Positions 27,904 to 36,799 of a DNA stretch of 64,000 bases are shown piece by piece. The notes under the pieces are model-generated. The model was not told the DNA's origin and did no database searches. It worked only from the letters and a program-made list of their open reading frames with translations. The stretch covers positions 23,082-87,081 of the forward strand of contig CAJXTI010000010.1 of the NCBI GenBank assembly GCA_913061185.1, read 5' to 3'. The translations under genes and the position numbers were made by a program. This DNA comes from an uncultured Oceanobacter sp. (GTDB taxonomy: Bacteria; Pseudomonadota; Gammaproteobacteria; Pseudomonadales; Oceanobacteraceae). Every line of letters begins with the position of its first letter. The stretch's first letter is position 1.

Positions 27904-27930
27904 TTATCGTTACCGGGCAGCAGACACCAA

Positions 27931-27971
27931 AGACGAATGCTGGCAGCCACCCATGGAACCAGTATTCGTCT
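27931..27971 (-). promoter_or_regulatory. expression-platform hairpin of the Mn riboswitch
   Basis: A 13-bp near-perfect stem, AGACGAATACTGG paired with CCAGCATTCGTCT, lies between the riboswitch aptamer and the start codon. Its first arm overlaps the aptamer's 3' closing strand, so the two structures probably compete, making this the switch part. There is no U-tract, so control is more likely on translation or Rho access. Confidence 0.6.
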
Positions 27972-28106
27972 CAGGTCTTGTCCAATACCAAGGTATTTCC
28001 TGCACCATGAGCATGAGGCCCAAGTATGTTGACGCAGGATACGAACGTTGTTTTTTACAAAATAAAAATAACCAACGCTCGTCAGACTACTCCCCCAAGA
28101 GAGGGC
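27968..28106 (-). ncRNA. yybP-ykoY manganese riboswitch
   Basis: On the minus strand the leader has both conserved loops: GGGGGAGTAGTC (28096-28085) and GTCAACATACTTGG, with the closing GACAAGACC (27984-27976). The helices are visible: P2 ACGAGCGTTG/CAACGTTCGT (28082-28073 with 28050-28041), P3 CCTGC/GCAGG, and P4 AATACC/GGTATT. P1 (TCTC/GAGA) is short. The gene it leads encodes a UPF0016 manganese exporter, a known target of this RNA class. It would turn the gene on at high Mn2+. Confidence 0.85.
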
Positions 28107-28209
28107 TGCAATCTAGCGCTGAACGCACGGTTTGTCAAAACCTTAAGCCGCCGCTCCGAGCAACTTAGAGCCATCGGCAAGATAACGGATTCGAACATAC
28201 TGCGATGAC

Positions 28210-28494
28210 TCAGTGACTGGTACGGGATGCACGCTGACGGGCATCTACTGTGCGTTCCGGTTCAGGCAAGGAGGCAACAACAGCGTCAATACAGCCCAGA
28301 ACTTGTAATACCGCCAACAGATTGGACAAGCTGACGCTATCGGTTCCTGCTTCCAGACGCTTGATTGTCGAGCGGCTAACACCCGCCTCACGAGCCAACT
28401 GCTCCTGGCTAAGATTCGCCACCAGCCGCGCAGCTCGTACCCGCAAACCGACTTCAGCCAACAGCCCTGACACACTCAATTCTTGATAACTCAT
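28210..28494 (-). CDS. XRE/HipB-like transcriptional regulator
   Basis: A 94-residue protein with a Cro/CI helix-turn-helix (NLSQEQLAREAGVSRSTIKRLEAG at about 28-51, given in pieces: LSQEQLAREAG then SRSTIKRLE) and a HipB-like tail. HipB antitoxins normally precede hipA, but no HipA toxin frame follows; the riboswitch starts 104 bases downstream. The open frame extends 67 codons upstream without a start that improves the fit. It is probably an orphan regulator. Confidence 0.75.
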   Translation of the reverse strand: MSYQELSVSGLLAEVGLRVRAARLVANLSQEQLAREAGVSRSTIKRLEAGTDSVSLSNLLAVLQVLGCIDAVVASLPEPERTVDARQRASRTSH

Positions 28495-28727
28495 AACAAG
28501 GCTCACTATTTTTATAGCCGTGGTGTTTGGGTTCACTGTCCCCCTGAATAGCCGGTCAATACAGAGTTCAAAGTCAAGCAACCTGCAGATTAGCCTGACC
28601 AACCGGTCTCTGTAGGTATAGCTGAAAAACAGACGTTCACCATAAAGAACCCCGAACACCGCAACCCGTGCTATTGAGTAAACCTCAAGGTACACTCGCG
28701 GCCCGATATTCAGTCGTTGGAATTCCC

Positions 28728-29276
28728 ATGGCCATCAAGGCAACCATTTGTAAAATCGAACTGGCCGTGTCAGACATGGATCGCCACCACTATCAAACGT
28801 ATAACCTGACACTGGCGCAACACCCTTCCGAAACTCTGCTGCGATTAATGACCCGAATTGCGGTGTTTGCCTTGAATGCAAGTGACACCCTGGAATTTAC
28901 CCGTGGACTCAGTACCGATGACGAACCGGAACTGTGGGTAAGAGACTACAGCGACCAGACCCTGCTCTGGATTGAGCTGGGCCAGCCGGATGAAAAACGC
29001 ATTCGCAAAGCCTGCCAAAAAGCCCAACAAGTACGCATCTACGAATATCATGGCCGCACCGCATTGCCGTGGTGGGACAGCCTCAAAAACAGCTGTACAC
29101 GCTTCAACAACCTCAGCGTCTACAACCTCGACGCCGATGCCATAGAACAGTTGGAGTCGCTTTACGATCGCACCATGCGCTTACAGGCCAATATCCAGGA
29201 TGGCACACTTTGGCTGGGTAATGACCAGGGCAGTATCGAAATACAACCCCAACAGCTGCACCCTCTCAGTGACTGA
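28728..29276 (+). CDS. yaeQ: YaeQ family protein
   Basis: A 182-residue protein of the YaeQ family, a PD-(D/E)xK-nuclease-like fold with unproven activity. The family features are visible: MAIKATICKIEL start, the Y-x-T-Y-NLTLAQHPSET region, the WVRDYSDQTLLWIELGQPDEKR core and YEYHGRTALPWW. The start at 28728 matches the family N-terminus. It is convergent with the efflux permease gene, with only 2 bases between stops. Confidence 0.9.
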   Translation: MAIKATICKIELAVSDMDRHHYQTYNLTLAQHPSETLLRLMTRIAVFALNASDTLEFTRGLSTDDEPELWVRDYSDQTLLWIELGQPDEKRIRKACQKAQQVRIYEYHGRTALPWWDSLKNSCTRFNNLSVYNLDADAIEQLESLYDRTMRLQANIQDGTLWLGNDQGSIEIQPQQLHPLSD

Positions 29277-29278
29277 CA

Positions 29279-30469
29279 TCACCCGGCCGCCATGCTATTC
29301 ATCAGCCATCCCAGCAGTAATACCTGCGGCACGGTCACCAGCGGCAGGAAAAGAGCGATTTTCCAGCTGCGGGTGGTGTCTTTAAGCGACATGATCTCGG
29401 TGTAATCCGTCGCGGCACCCGCCATCAGGAAGGTAAAGCCATTGCCCGGTGCGGCAGCACGGGTGACCAAGTCGGCTGCAATCGGACTGGAACCCTCCGA
29501 GCAGACCTCAATCACCGTCGCTGCCAGCAGGGTTAGTAGCAAGCCTCCGGCACTGGCACCAAACCAGACACCGAAACTGTCTTCTGGCACAAAAGCCCGC
29601 ACCAGCGCCACCAGCACCACACCGAGAAAAACCCAACGCAGTACAGTTTTGGATTCTTTCAACCCTTGCCAGAACATCATTGCCAACCCGGATAACGTCC
29701 AGTCTTCATCTTGCCAGACTTGCTTCAGCGTTGCTCTGACATGAACCTTCTGGGGTTGTTGATGATTAGGATTGGCGGGTAGCACACCGGTGACCACCAA
29801 ACGGTCAAAAATCAAACCACTGACCCAGGCAATGGCCAGCGAAGCAACGATAAATACCAGCGTCCATTGCAAACCGATCAGCCCAATCAAAATCAGCGTC
29901 AGCGTTAATGAATTCCACGGACTGGCAATCAGAAAGGCCATCACCTGACCAATACTGGCACCACGCTCATACAACTTCATACCAATCATCAGAATGCCGT
30001 GATTACACAAATCCAGCATCAGTCCCGCCAGAGTGGCGCGAAAAATCCCCTGCCGCGAACCTGCCTGCCCCAGCACCGACATCACCAGTTCACGAGGAAT
30101 ACGCCCCAGCAATCCAACAAACAAGGACGCCGAGATAACTCCCCACCACATGGCGTTCACCATTTCGAACGAGGTGTGCAACAGGGTCGCCAGCCAGCTC
30201 GGGCCAACCTGCCCCAATAGTAGCCAGCCCAGGTAACCTGCCACCACAAAGCTGCCACTACCCCACAACACCCAGTCGAATGTTTTGGCTGGCCCGCAGC
30301 AGCCAGTGTCGTCTGCTGTCGAACCTCCACCACAACAGCTGGCAGCCACCGGCGTACTGGCAACCGTTACACTGCCGCAACAGCTTTGCACCGCCACGCC
30401 CGCTTTTACAGCAGATTCACCGGCAAGCGGCGAGCTGTTCCCACCGCAACAACTTCCAGATTCACTCAT
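29279..30469 (-). CDS. SO_0444-type Cu/Zn efflux permease with Cys-rich N-terminus
   Basis: A 396-residue inner-membrane permease of the ArsP/UPF0718 (DUF318) group with about 8-10 helices and the conserved CSEGSSPIAA segment. The first 60 residues carry four CC pairs (7-8, 30-31, 45-46, 57-58), each followed by Gly, a likely soft-metal-binding tail. Relatives are annotated as copper/zinc or arsenical exporters. No ArsR or MerR regulator gene is next to it. The start at 30469 begins with MSESGSCCGG; the extra 12 upstream codons are not needed. Confidence 0.82.
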   Translation of the reverse strand: MSESGSCCGGNSSPLAGESAVKAGVAVQSCCGSVTVASTPVAASCCGGGSTADDTGCCGPAKTFDWVLWGSGSFVVAGYLGWLLLGQVGPSWLATLLHTSFEMVNAMWWGVISASLFVGLLGRIPRELVMSVLGQAGSRQGIFRATLAGLMLDLCNHGILMIGMKLYERGASIGQVMAFLIASPWNSLTLTLILIGLIGLQWTLVFIVASLAIAWVSGLIFDRLVVTGVLPANPNHQQPQKVHVRATLKQVWQDEDWTLSGLAMMFWQGLKESKTVLRWVFLGVVLVALVRAFVPEDSFGVWFGASAGGLLLTLLAATVIEVCSEGSSPIAADLVTRAAAPGNGFTFLMAGAATDYTEIMSLKDTTRSWKIALFLPLVTVPQVLLLGWLMNSMAAG

Positions 30470-30607
30470 ATTGCGCTTCACCGCCCCCCTGCAAATCAAT
30501 GCCAAATATTCTCATCCACGTACCTTGCCGAAATAACGCAGCAAGACCCGACAATTTCGCCCAACCCGACTATCCTTACACTATCCATACTCAAACCGGA
30601 TTTATCC

Positions 30608-32287
30608 ATGCCGAAAAAGGCGCAGCCACGACAGCTTTCGGTAAAAACGCTTTATACACTTCTGGTCATCAGCTATTTGACACTCCTGTTTGTCTGGCTG
30701 GCCGGATTCCGCTACTGGGTCAGCTATCCTGCCGACATGGCCATGGCAGCAGCCCAGCAACAACGCGGCATAGAAAGCCTGGCACAAGCCTTGTCACTTG
30801 CTCAGGAACAGCTCCAGATAATGACCAACGACCATGCCCAGTGGGATTACAGCTGGGATTTCATCCATAGCAGCCACGATACAAACGATAATCTGAGCGC
30901 CAATTTTATCGTGTCGACTTTTGCCTCATTATCACTCAATGGCGTGATGATTCTGGATAGCACCCAGACTCTGCGGGCTGGCTATCGCTACAGCAACGGA
31001 CAGCTGGAGCACTACTCGGGCACCACCGACCACTTGCTGCCACCGATTCTACAAACAGTTTTGCTTGGCAGCACCCCAGCCACTGCCATGACACTGATCG
31101 ATGGTTTCCCCACCATGATTGCGGCCAATCCGATCTCCCGCTCCGATGGCACAGGCGAAGGTGTTGGCTGGATGGTGTTTATGAAACGTCTGAACAACAC
31201 CATGTTGGGCGACTTTGAACGCATTACCCGTCTGAACATTGCCACCGTTGCCATCACCGACCCCGCCCTGGGATTTGATGAGCCGGTCACCAGCGCAATG
31301 ATCAGTGCCATACGCTGCTTGCAAGACCCGTTCGAGCAACCCGTATACTGCCTGAAAATCACCGACCCGGATCTTAGCCTGCCGCATCTCTTGAATATGA
31401 ATACCCTGCAGGAAATGCTCATCATTGGTGCAATTCCCGCATCCTTATTCTCAATCATTCTACACTTGATTATCACTCCTCTTAAAGTCGCCAATAGCCA
31501 TTTGTTACGCAACCTGAAATTGGGGCATTTAAAAGAATTGCCGCTCACCCAGTCGTTTTACATCACCGAGATAGCCCAGCTGGCCAACTCACATAATCAG
31601 TTGGTAGCTACTATTCGGGATCAGAACCAGCGCCTTGAAGTGCTCAGTCACACCGACGCCCTGACCGGAGTGCGCAACCGACGTGGATTTGACCGTATGC
31701 AGGAAAGAGCCTGGTATCGACTCTGCCGCAATCCGTTATCCATGGCACTGATCATGATCGATATCGACTACTTTAAGCTTTATAACGACCGCTACGGTCA
31801 TCAGCAGGGAGACCAGGCATTGCAGCAGGTTGCGACGGCACTGTCGAAACTGGCTCGGCGAACCGACGAGGAAATTGCCCGCTTTGGCGGCGAGGAGTTT
31901 GTCTTGCTAGTTTATGCCGACAGCCGCGAAGAGCTTGAGCAGTTATGTACTCAAGTAACCAATGCCATCAGAATCCTGGCAATACCCCACCCGGATTCCG
32001 ATGTCAGCCACCGGTTGACCATCAGCATGGGAGCCGCCTGGATTCACCATGGCGGGCCATGGCTAGGGTTTATCTCCGCCGAAGAATGGTTACAACTGGC
32101 AGATCAGGCACTGTACCTGGCCAAAAACAACGGCCGTAACCAATATCGGGTGATTGATGTTGCCTCGCTGCGACCTGCGGCAGGTAGCGATTCAGCCGAT
32201 GGCGATTCAGCCGATGGCGATTTAGCCGACGGCAATACTGCTGACAAGGGTTTCGCGGGCAGACAGTCAACATCCTGGCCAGAATAG
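30608..32287 (+). CDS. CHASE4-GGDEF diguanylate cyclase
   Basis: A 559-residue membrane protein. Helix 1 (about 14-34), a periplasmic CHASE4-type sensor (about 40-270, with NDHAQWDYSWDFI), helix 2 (about 275-300), a linker and a GGDEF domain (about 375-520) whose signature reads GGEEF, active in known cyclases. The product would be cyclic di-GMP. The RxxD inhibitory site upstream reads RTDE, so product inhibition may be lost. The tail has imperfect DSADG repeats. It starts at 30608, divergent from the efflux gene. Confidence 0.85.
   Translation: MPKKAQPRQLSVKTLYTLLVISYLTLLFVWLAGFRYWVSYPADMAMAAAQQQRGIESLAQALSLAQEQLQIMTNDHAQWDYSWDFIHSSHDTNDNLSANFIVSTFASLSLNGVMILDSTQTLRAGYRYSNGQLEHYSGTTDHLLPPILQTVLLGSTPATAMTLIDGFPTMIAANPISRSDGTGEGVGWMVFMKRLNNTMLGDFERITRLNIATVAITDPALGFDEPVTSAMISAIRCLQDPFEQPVYCLKITDPDLSLPHLLNMNTLQEMLIIGAIPASLFSIILHLIITPLKVANSHLLRNLKLGHLKELPLTQSFYITEIAQLANSHNQLVATIRDQNQRLEVLSHTDALTGVRNRRGFDRMQERAWYRLCRNPLSMALIMIDIDYFKLYNDRYGHQQGDQALQQVATALSKLARRTDEEIARFGGEEFVLLVYADSREELEQLCTQVTNAIRILAIPHPDSDVSHRLTISMGAAWIHHGGPWLGFISAEEWLQLADQALYLAKNNGRNQYRVIDVASLRPAAGSDSADGDSADGDLADGNTADKGFAGRQSTSWPE
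32189..32248. repeat. 15-bp tandem repeat in the cyclase tail
   Basis: GATTCAGCCGATGGC occurs twice, followed by one copy with two changes and one strongly diverged copy. It encodes DSADG-DSADG-DLADG-NTADK at the C-terminus of the diguanylate cyclase. Because the unit is a multiple of three, copy number can change without frameshift. Confidence 0.8.
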
Positions 32288-32344
32288 CTAGAAAGAATCG
32301 CCTGCGCCTGGAACACCAAACCCTGCTGTGTACTGCTGACTGGT

Positions 32345-33568
32345 TTACAACGTCACAGTTACCGCATCGGCACTGCGTTTTGCCTTGTCACGCGCCAGCG
32401 CTTCAGACTCAGCTCTTGCCAGAGCGACCCCCAGACGCCGCTTGCCCTGCACCTCCGGCTTGCCAAACAGGCGCAGCTGGGTGTCCGGCTCCATCATGGC
32501 AGTAAACAGATTGCCGTATTGCATCGTCGTTGAACGTCCTTCTACCAGGATCACCGCTGACGCAGAAGCCCCGAACTGACGAATGGACGGGATTGGTAAT
32601 CCCAGAATCGCCCGTGCGTGCAAGGCAAACTCTGACAGGTCTTGCGAAATCAGCGTGACCAGCCCGGTATCGTGTGGTCGCGGAGAGACTTCACTGAAAA
32701 TAACCTCATCCCCGCGCACAAACAATTCAACGCCGTACAACCCCCAGCCACCGAGTTCAGTGGTCACGGTGGTGGCAATCTCCTGCGCCCGTAGCAAGGC
32801 CGCTGCGGTCATTTGCTGCGGTTGCCAGGATTCCTGATAATCACCGTCTTGCTGGCGATGGCCAATCGGATCACAAAAACTCGTCACCGTGCCACCGCAC
32901 CCATCACTGTGACGGACAGTCAATAATGTGATTTCAAAGTCAAAATCCACAAACCCTTCGACAATCACTTTCCCCTGCCCTGCACGACCACCTTCTTGCG
33001 CATAACGCCAGGCCGGAGCCAGCTCTGCAGCCGTTCGAACAAAGCTTTGTCCTTTACCAGACGAACTCATGATCGGCTTGACCAGACACGGCAAACCGAT
33101 CGTATCAACAGCCGCGTAAAAATCACTTTCTGAGGCCGCAAAACGATAACTCGACGTAGGTACTCCAAGTGTCTCTGCCGCCAGACAACGAATGCCTTCA
33201 CGATTCATCGTCAACTGAGTTGCACGGGCAGTTGGCACAACCCGAAACCCTTCACTTTCCAGCTCTGCCAATGTCGCCGTCGCAATGGCTTCAATTTCCG
33301 GCACGATCAAGGCTGGTTGCTCTTGCTGAATCACCGCACGCAAGGCCTGACCGTCAAGCATATTGATCACATGACAACGATCTGCAACCTGCATCGCCGG
33401 AGCGTTGGCGTAGCGATCCACCGCAATCACCTCACACCCCAGGCGCTGTAACTCAATGACCACCTCTTTGCCCAGCTCTCCAGAGCCACACAACAGCACT
33501 CGGGTCGCGGTAGCTGAAAAAGGGGTACCGATAACCGGGGCATTCAGGACAGCAGCAACATCAGACAT
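32345..33568 (-). CDS. purT: formate-dependent GAR transformylase
   Basis: A 407-residue ATP-grasp enzyme that converts glycinamide ribonucleotide, formate and ATP to formyl-GAR in purine synthesis. The N-terminal GSGELGKEV nucleotide-binding loop, the [15 protein letters not shown]-grasp loop, the GVELFV and [11 protein letters not shown] metal and substrate motifs are all present. The length is slightly above the E. coli protein (392). It starts at 33568 (MSDVAAV). It is an alternative to the folate-dependent PurN step. Confidence 0.95.
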   Translation of the reverse strand: MSDVAAVLNAPVIGTPFSATATRVLLCGSGELGKEVVIELQRLGCEVIAVDRYANAPAMQVADRCHVINMLDGQALRAVIQQEQPALIVPEIEAIATATLAELESEGFRVVPTARATQLTMNREGIRCLAAETLGVPTSSYRFAASESDFYAAVDTIGLPCLVKPIMSSSGKGQSFVRTAAELAPAWRYAQEGGRAGQGKVIVEGFVDFDFEITLLTVRHSDGCGGTVTSFCDPIGHRQQDGDYQESWQPQQMTAAALLRAQEIATTVTTELGGWGLYGVELFVRGDEVIFSEVSPRPHDTGLVTLISQDLSEFALHARAILGLPIPSIRQFGASASAVILVEGRSTTMQYGNLFTAMMEPDTQLRLFGKPEVQGKRRLGVALARAESEALARDKAKRSADAVTVTL

Positions 33569-33655
33569 AATCAGACTCTCTGGCAAGCAAATCAGCACCG
33601 GGCCGGATCATCCGCCTAACGCCAATAAAAATGAATAACAACAAGAAATACCGAC

Positions 33656-33886
33656 TCAGGAAGAGGGGGCTATAACAAACACATTACCTGATACCAGCTC
33701 CCGCTGATGACACCGCGTCAGTACATCGCGCTTGTCACTGTTCGACATCCGGCCCCACTGGCTGATTTCCATACCGGAGCGATAACACCCCTGGCAAATG
33801 TCCTGGTTATCCAGCACACAGACATGAACACAAGGGGATTTTACCGGCAATTCAGTTCCGGCAGATGGCGTCGTATCCGTAGACAA
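33656..33886 (-). CDS. DUF1289 cysteine-rich protein
   Basis: A 76-residue protein with the DUF1289 pattern SPCVHVC - DICQGCYR - EISQWGRMS - TRC. Four clustered cysteines suggest a small iron-sulfur or zinc site. The function is unknown. It lies between purT and the NudL-type gene on the same strand and may be cotranscribed with them. Confidence 0.85.
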   Translation of the reverse strand: MSTDTTPSAGTELPVKSPCVHVCVLDNQDICQGCYRSGMEISQWGRMSNSDKRDVLTRCHQRELVSGNVFVIAPSS

Positions 33887-33960
33887 GAGCGGCCTCCAGC
33901 AGCAGTAAGCGAAGGGGTGAATGCTACCCGTTGGGTCTGATCAGAACAAGACAGTGTCGA

Positions 33961-34572
33961 TTACACGTCTTCAGGGTCTTCTGCGGTAGCGGGTACAACC
34001 GTACCCAGCGCAATCTCAGCGGCAAAATAACGATTCAGCATCTCCGCAGTAATGTAGGCCGTCAGCCCCCAGATCCGAAAACGTTCAAATATCCAGGTCG
34101 GCATACGAATACCATCCCGCTGGAAATACCCGGATGGCGGCTGATCAAAAAATGCCAGCGGTACATGAAACAGGCAATCCAGCTCACGCGGGTCTGCCGT
34201 TAACGCCACATCATGGGGAATCACCGCCAATACCGGCGTCACCAGAAAACCGTATTTGGACACCACCTGATCCAGCATGCCCACCACCTGAACATACTCG
34301 GGAGACAAACCGACTTCTTCATGGGCTTCACGTAATGCCGTTGCCACCAGATCATGGTCGGTATCGTCGCGTTTGCCGCCTGGAAAGGCGACCTCACCCT
34401 GATGGGTGGGCATATCGGCAGCTCGCCGGGTCAGTAACAATGATGGCTGATACGGATGATCAGTAACTGCCACCAACACGGCGGCTTCGCGCAAACCGGC
34501 ACGGGAAAAACGTCTGGGTTGATGGCCTTGCCATTCCCCGGACAAGCGGAAAAAAAGATCGGATTGATTCAT
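33961..34572 (-). CDS. Nudix hydrolase, NudL-like CoA pyrophosphatase
   Basis: A 203-residue Nudix protein. The Nudix box is GGKRDDTDHDLVATALREAHEEVG (given in pieces: GGKRDDTD then ALREAHEEVGL), with Asp in place of the usual first Glu, normal for this subfamily. The sequence before it (LLTRRAADMPTHQGEVAFPGG) matches the CoA-pyrophosphatase signature. It should cleave CoA or its oxidised form to phosphopantetheine and 3',5'-ADP. Confidence 0.85.
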   Translation of the reverse strand: MNQSDLFFRLSGEWQGHQPRRFSRAGLREAAVLVAVTDHPYQPSLLLTRRAADMPTHQGEVAFPGGKRDDTDHDLVATALREAHEEVGLSPEYVQVVGMLDQVVSKYGFLVTPVLAVIPHDVALTADPRELDCLFHVPLAFFDQPPSGYFQRDGIRMPTWIFERFRIWGLTAYITAEMLNRYFAAEIALGTVVPATAEDPEDV

Positions 34573-34847
34573 GATTAACAGTCTAGTAGGGAGACCTTTC
34601 GATCACCAGAAAAAGCTCAAGACAAGATTTCAGAGCAGGCTAATAAGTTGAAGCAGATTATCGGCCAAAGTAGATTTTTTTGCTCAAACCTGCGTGACAA
34701 TACTGTCAAAAATATTTCTAAAGTAAATTCAACAGGTTAGACAGGTTAAAAAACAAAGCGACAAGATTCTTTACATCTTGTTACTGAGGTAGACTAGATT
34801 TCACAAAGTGCAAGCAAGTTCCCAAAAATTTCCAAGAGGCCAGTGCT

Positions 34848-35246
34848 GTGAAGATGCCATCCTTCGACGAACTGAGAAAACTCGCCGACAGCAACCCGGA
34901 ACAACTGGAAGCCTTAAGACAGCAAATGATCGAAGAAACCATCAACAACGCTCCGCCAGCTTTTCAGCGGCGTCTGCGTGGGCTTCAGTTTCAGGTCGAT
35001 ATGGAACGCCGCCGCGCCAGAAACCCGATGGATTCCTGCATCCGCGTCTCAAAAATGATGCACGATCACCTGTACCAGATGCGTCAAACCATCAACAGCG
35101 CAGAAGTCGATACCCGCTCGGCCCTTGCTGGCTTCACCAGCGCATTACCCAGCAACCAGGCAATCATGGAAGCAACCAGCGTCAAGGCAACAATCAACCC
35201 GAATAGCAGCACGGTGATTCCGTTTCCGCAGCTTGCCAATAACTAA
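34848..35246 (+). CDS. DUF3135 family protein
   Basis: A 132-residue protein matching DUF3135: PSFDELRKLADSNPEQLE near the start and the RRLRGLQFQVDMERRRARNP core, then SKMMHD. It is a cytoplasmic helical protein of unknown function. GTG at 34848 lies 8 bases after AGAGG; the ATG two codons later is too far from that box. Upstream, the 275-base spacer is A/T-rich and probably holds its promoter. Confidence 0.75.
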   Translation: MKMPSFDELRKLADSNPEQLEALRQQMIEETINNAPPAFQRRLRGLQFQVDMERRRARNPMDSCIRVSKMMHDHLYQMRQTINSAEVDTRSALAGFTSALPSNQAIMEATSVKATINPNSSTVIPFPQLANN

Positions 35247-35317
35247 CAAGGTATACTCATCCCGTGGCAGCCATACCGACTGCCCATTGTGTGATCGCAG
35301 CAACAATTGAGGACGGG

Positions 35318-35860
35318 ATGAAATACTGCAGCCAATGTGCCAGCATCATAGAACGGCGCATCCCTGAAGGGGACAACCGCGAACGCGACATTTGTAGTGT
35401 TTGCAACACCATATTCTATAGCAACCCCCGGATTGTCGCGGGTACATTACCCGTGTATCAGGGCAAAATACTGCTGTGCAAACGCGCTATTGAGCCACGC
35501 CTGGGGTACTGGACGCTGCCGGGCGGTTTTATGGAAAATGACGAAGGTACCGAGCAGGCGGCATTGCGAGAAACCTGGGAAGAGGCACGTGCAGAGGTGA
35601 CCATTTCGTCGTTGTTCAGCATGATTTCAGTGACTCACATCAGCCAAGTACATGTGTTTTTTCTGGCCGACCTGCCTCGACCCGAGTTTGCATCCGGCCC
35701 GGAAAGTCTGCAAGTTGAACTATTCGCCCCCGCCGACATTCCCTGGCAATCCCTGGCGTTTGCAACGGTCGAACAGACATTACGACGCTATCTCGACAAC
35801 CCGAATCCACCTCAGCCGCACATTTTCAACATCAGCCGTAACCAACTGAGTAGCGAATAA
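35318..35860 (+). CDS. Nudix hydrolase with N-terminal zinc ribbon
   Basis: A 180-residue protein. A CxxC...CxxC zinc ribbon (YCSQC near 4-7 and ICSVC near 27-30) precedes a Nudix domain with box GGFMENDEGTEQAALRETWEE (pieces: GGFMENDEGT, ALRETWEEA). It resembles NudC-related or ADP-ribose-type nucleotide hydrolases; the exact substrate is open. The start at 35318 has GAGG upstream; the frame is open for 18 more codons. Confidence 0.85.
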   Translation: MKYCSQCASIIERRIPEGDNRERDICSVCNTIFYSNPRIVAGTLPVYQGKILLCKRAIEPRLGYWTLPGGFMENDEGTEQAALRETWEEARAEVTISSLFSMISVTHISQVHVFFLADLPRPEFASGPESLQVELFAPADIPWQSLAFATVEQTLRRYLDNPNPPQPHIFNISRNQLSSE

Positions 35861-35922
35861 ATTACGACGATCGCTGGCCCGGTGGATACCTCCAAATACC
35901 CTGGTTCTTTTCAGGGCAATTC

Positions 35923-36252
35923 TCAGGGCAATTCCGCTTCATCCACCAGCCGCACCAGATCAAACGCTGGCTCTTCATAGGGATGCGCCAGCCGCAACGC
36001 CGCCAGCACAGCACGAATATGATCATCCGCTGACACCAGCTCAACACGATACTCTGTAACCGTTTCTAACGTTTCAGGCTGACCCAGATAAGGATTCGCG
36101 GCTGCCGAGGGACAAAACTGTCCACTCCCCAGCACTTGCCAACAACACTGACAGTACTCGCCAATCTGACCGCCTCCCGCCGCAAAGACCGCCTGTTTGA
36201 CCTGTTCCAGATGGCTTACAGGTACATAAAAGCCTAATTTGTACATCATCAT
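35923..36252 (-). CDS. YqfO/NIF3-related PII-like domain protein
   Basis: A 109-residue protein corresponding to the PII-like insert of YqfO/NIF3 proteins: YKLGFYVPVSHLEQVKQAVFAAGGGQIGEY at the N-terminus (pieces: KLGFYVPVSHLE, AGGGQIGEY) and HPYEEPAFDL at the C-terminus. It is the stand-alone version common in gammaproteobacteria. The role is not known. Three Met codons at the start leave the exact N-terminus open. Confidence 0.85.
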   Translation of the reverse strand: MMMYKLGFYVPVSHLEQVKQAVFAAGGGQIGEYCQCCWQVLGSGQFCPSAAANPYLGQPETLETVTEYRVELVSADDHIRAVLAALRLAHPYEEPAFDLVRLVDEAELP

Positions 36253-36284
36253 AATGCCTCAACAAGTCGATCACACACACCCAT

Positions 36285-36539
36285 TCACTGAGTGGTAAGC
36301 TGCTCCAGCCCATTAAGAATATGCAAGGCCTGCTCACGGCTATCACCACAAAAATCGGCTTCAGCCTTGAAGCGGTCACATACGGCTGGCCGCTCTGGTG
36401 AGCCAAAGATACAACAGAGATTATCCGCCGACAGTTGGGCGCAGCGTTCTCCTGCCAACTTGCCATTAGGCATACCCGGAATCGGCGAGCTGATCGACGG
36501 TGCGATACAACAGGCTCCACAACCAAGACGGCATTCCAC
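36285..36539 (-). CDS. YkgJ-family cysteine cluster protein
   Basis: An 84-residue UPF0153/YkgJ protein: CRLGCGACC at the N-terminus, then GERCAQL, CCIFGSPERPAVCDRF, and a final FCG, a cluster that probably holds zinc or iron. I place the start at GTG 36539 because GAGGAG lies exactly 7 bases upstream and the family begins just before this first Cys cluster; the frame extends 22 codons further, but that part is not protein-like. It lies 32 bases upstream of the YqfO-like gene and is probably cotranscribed with it. Confidence 0.8.
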   Translation of the reverse strand: MECRLGCGACCIAPSISSPIPGMPNGKLAGERCAQLSADNLCCIFGSPERPAVCDRFKAEADFCGDSREQALHILNGLEQLTTQ

Positions 36540-36799
36540 TGGCAATCTCCTCAAACAGGTATAAATAAGCAACCAAAGCCGGTTCAATGTAACCGACCGT
36601 TGCAACCAAGCCTGACAGTATAGCGCTCAGATTCAGACAGAGGAGTCGCTATCGAGGCTTTACTGACCGAGTGTTGTATCATTACTGATCGCTGATAAAC
36701 ACTGTATTAATATCCAGCATAATATTCTCACACTCTTGCCATCCAGCGCCCTGTGGTTTAGCCTTCCCGGCACTCTCCATGTATCCAGGACGTCATGCC

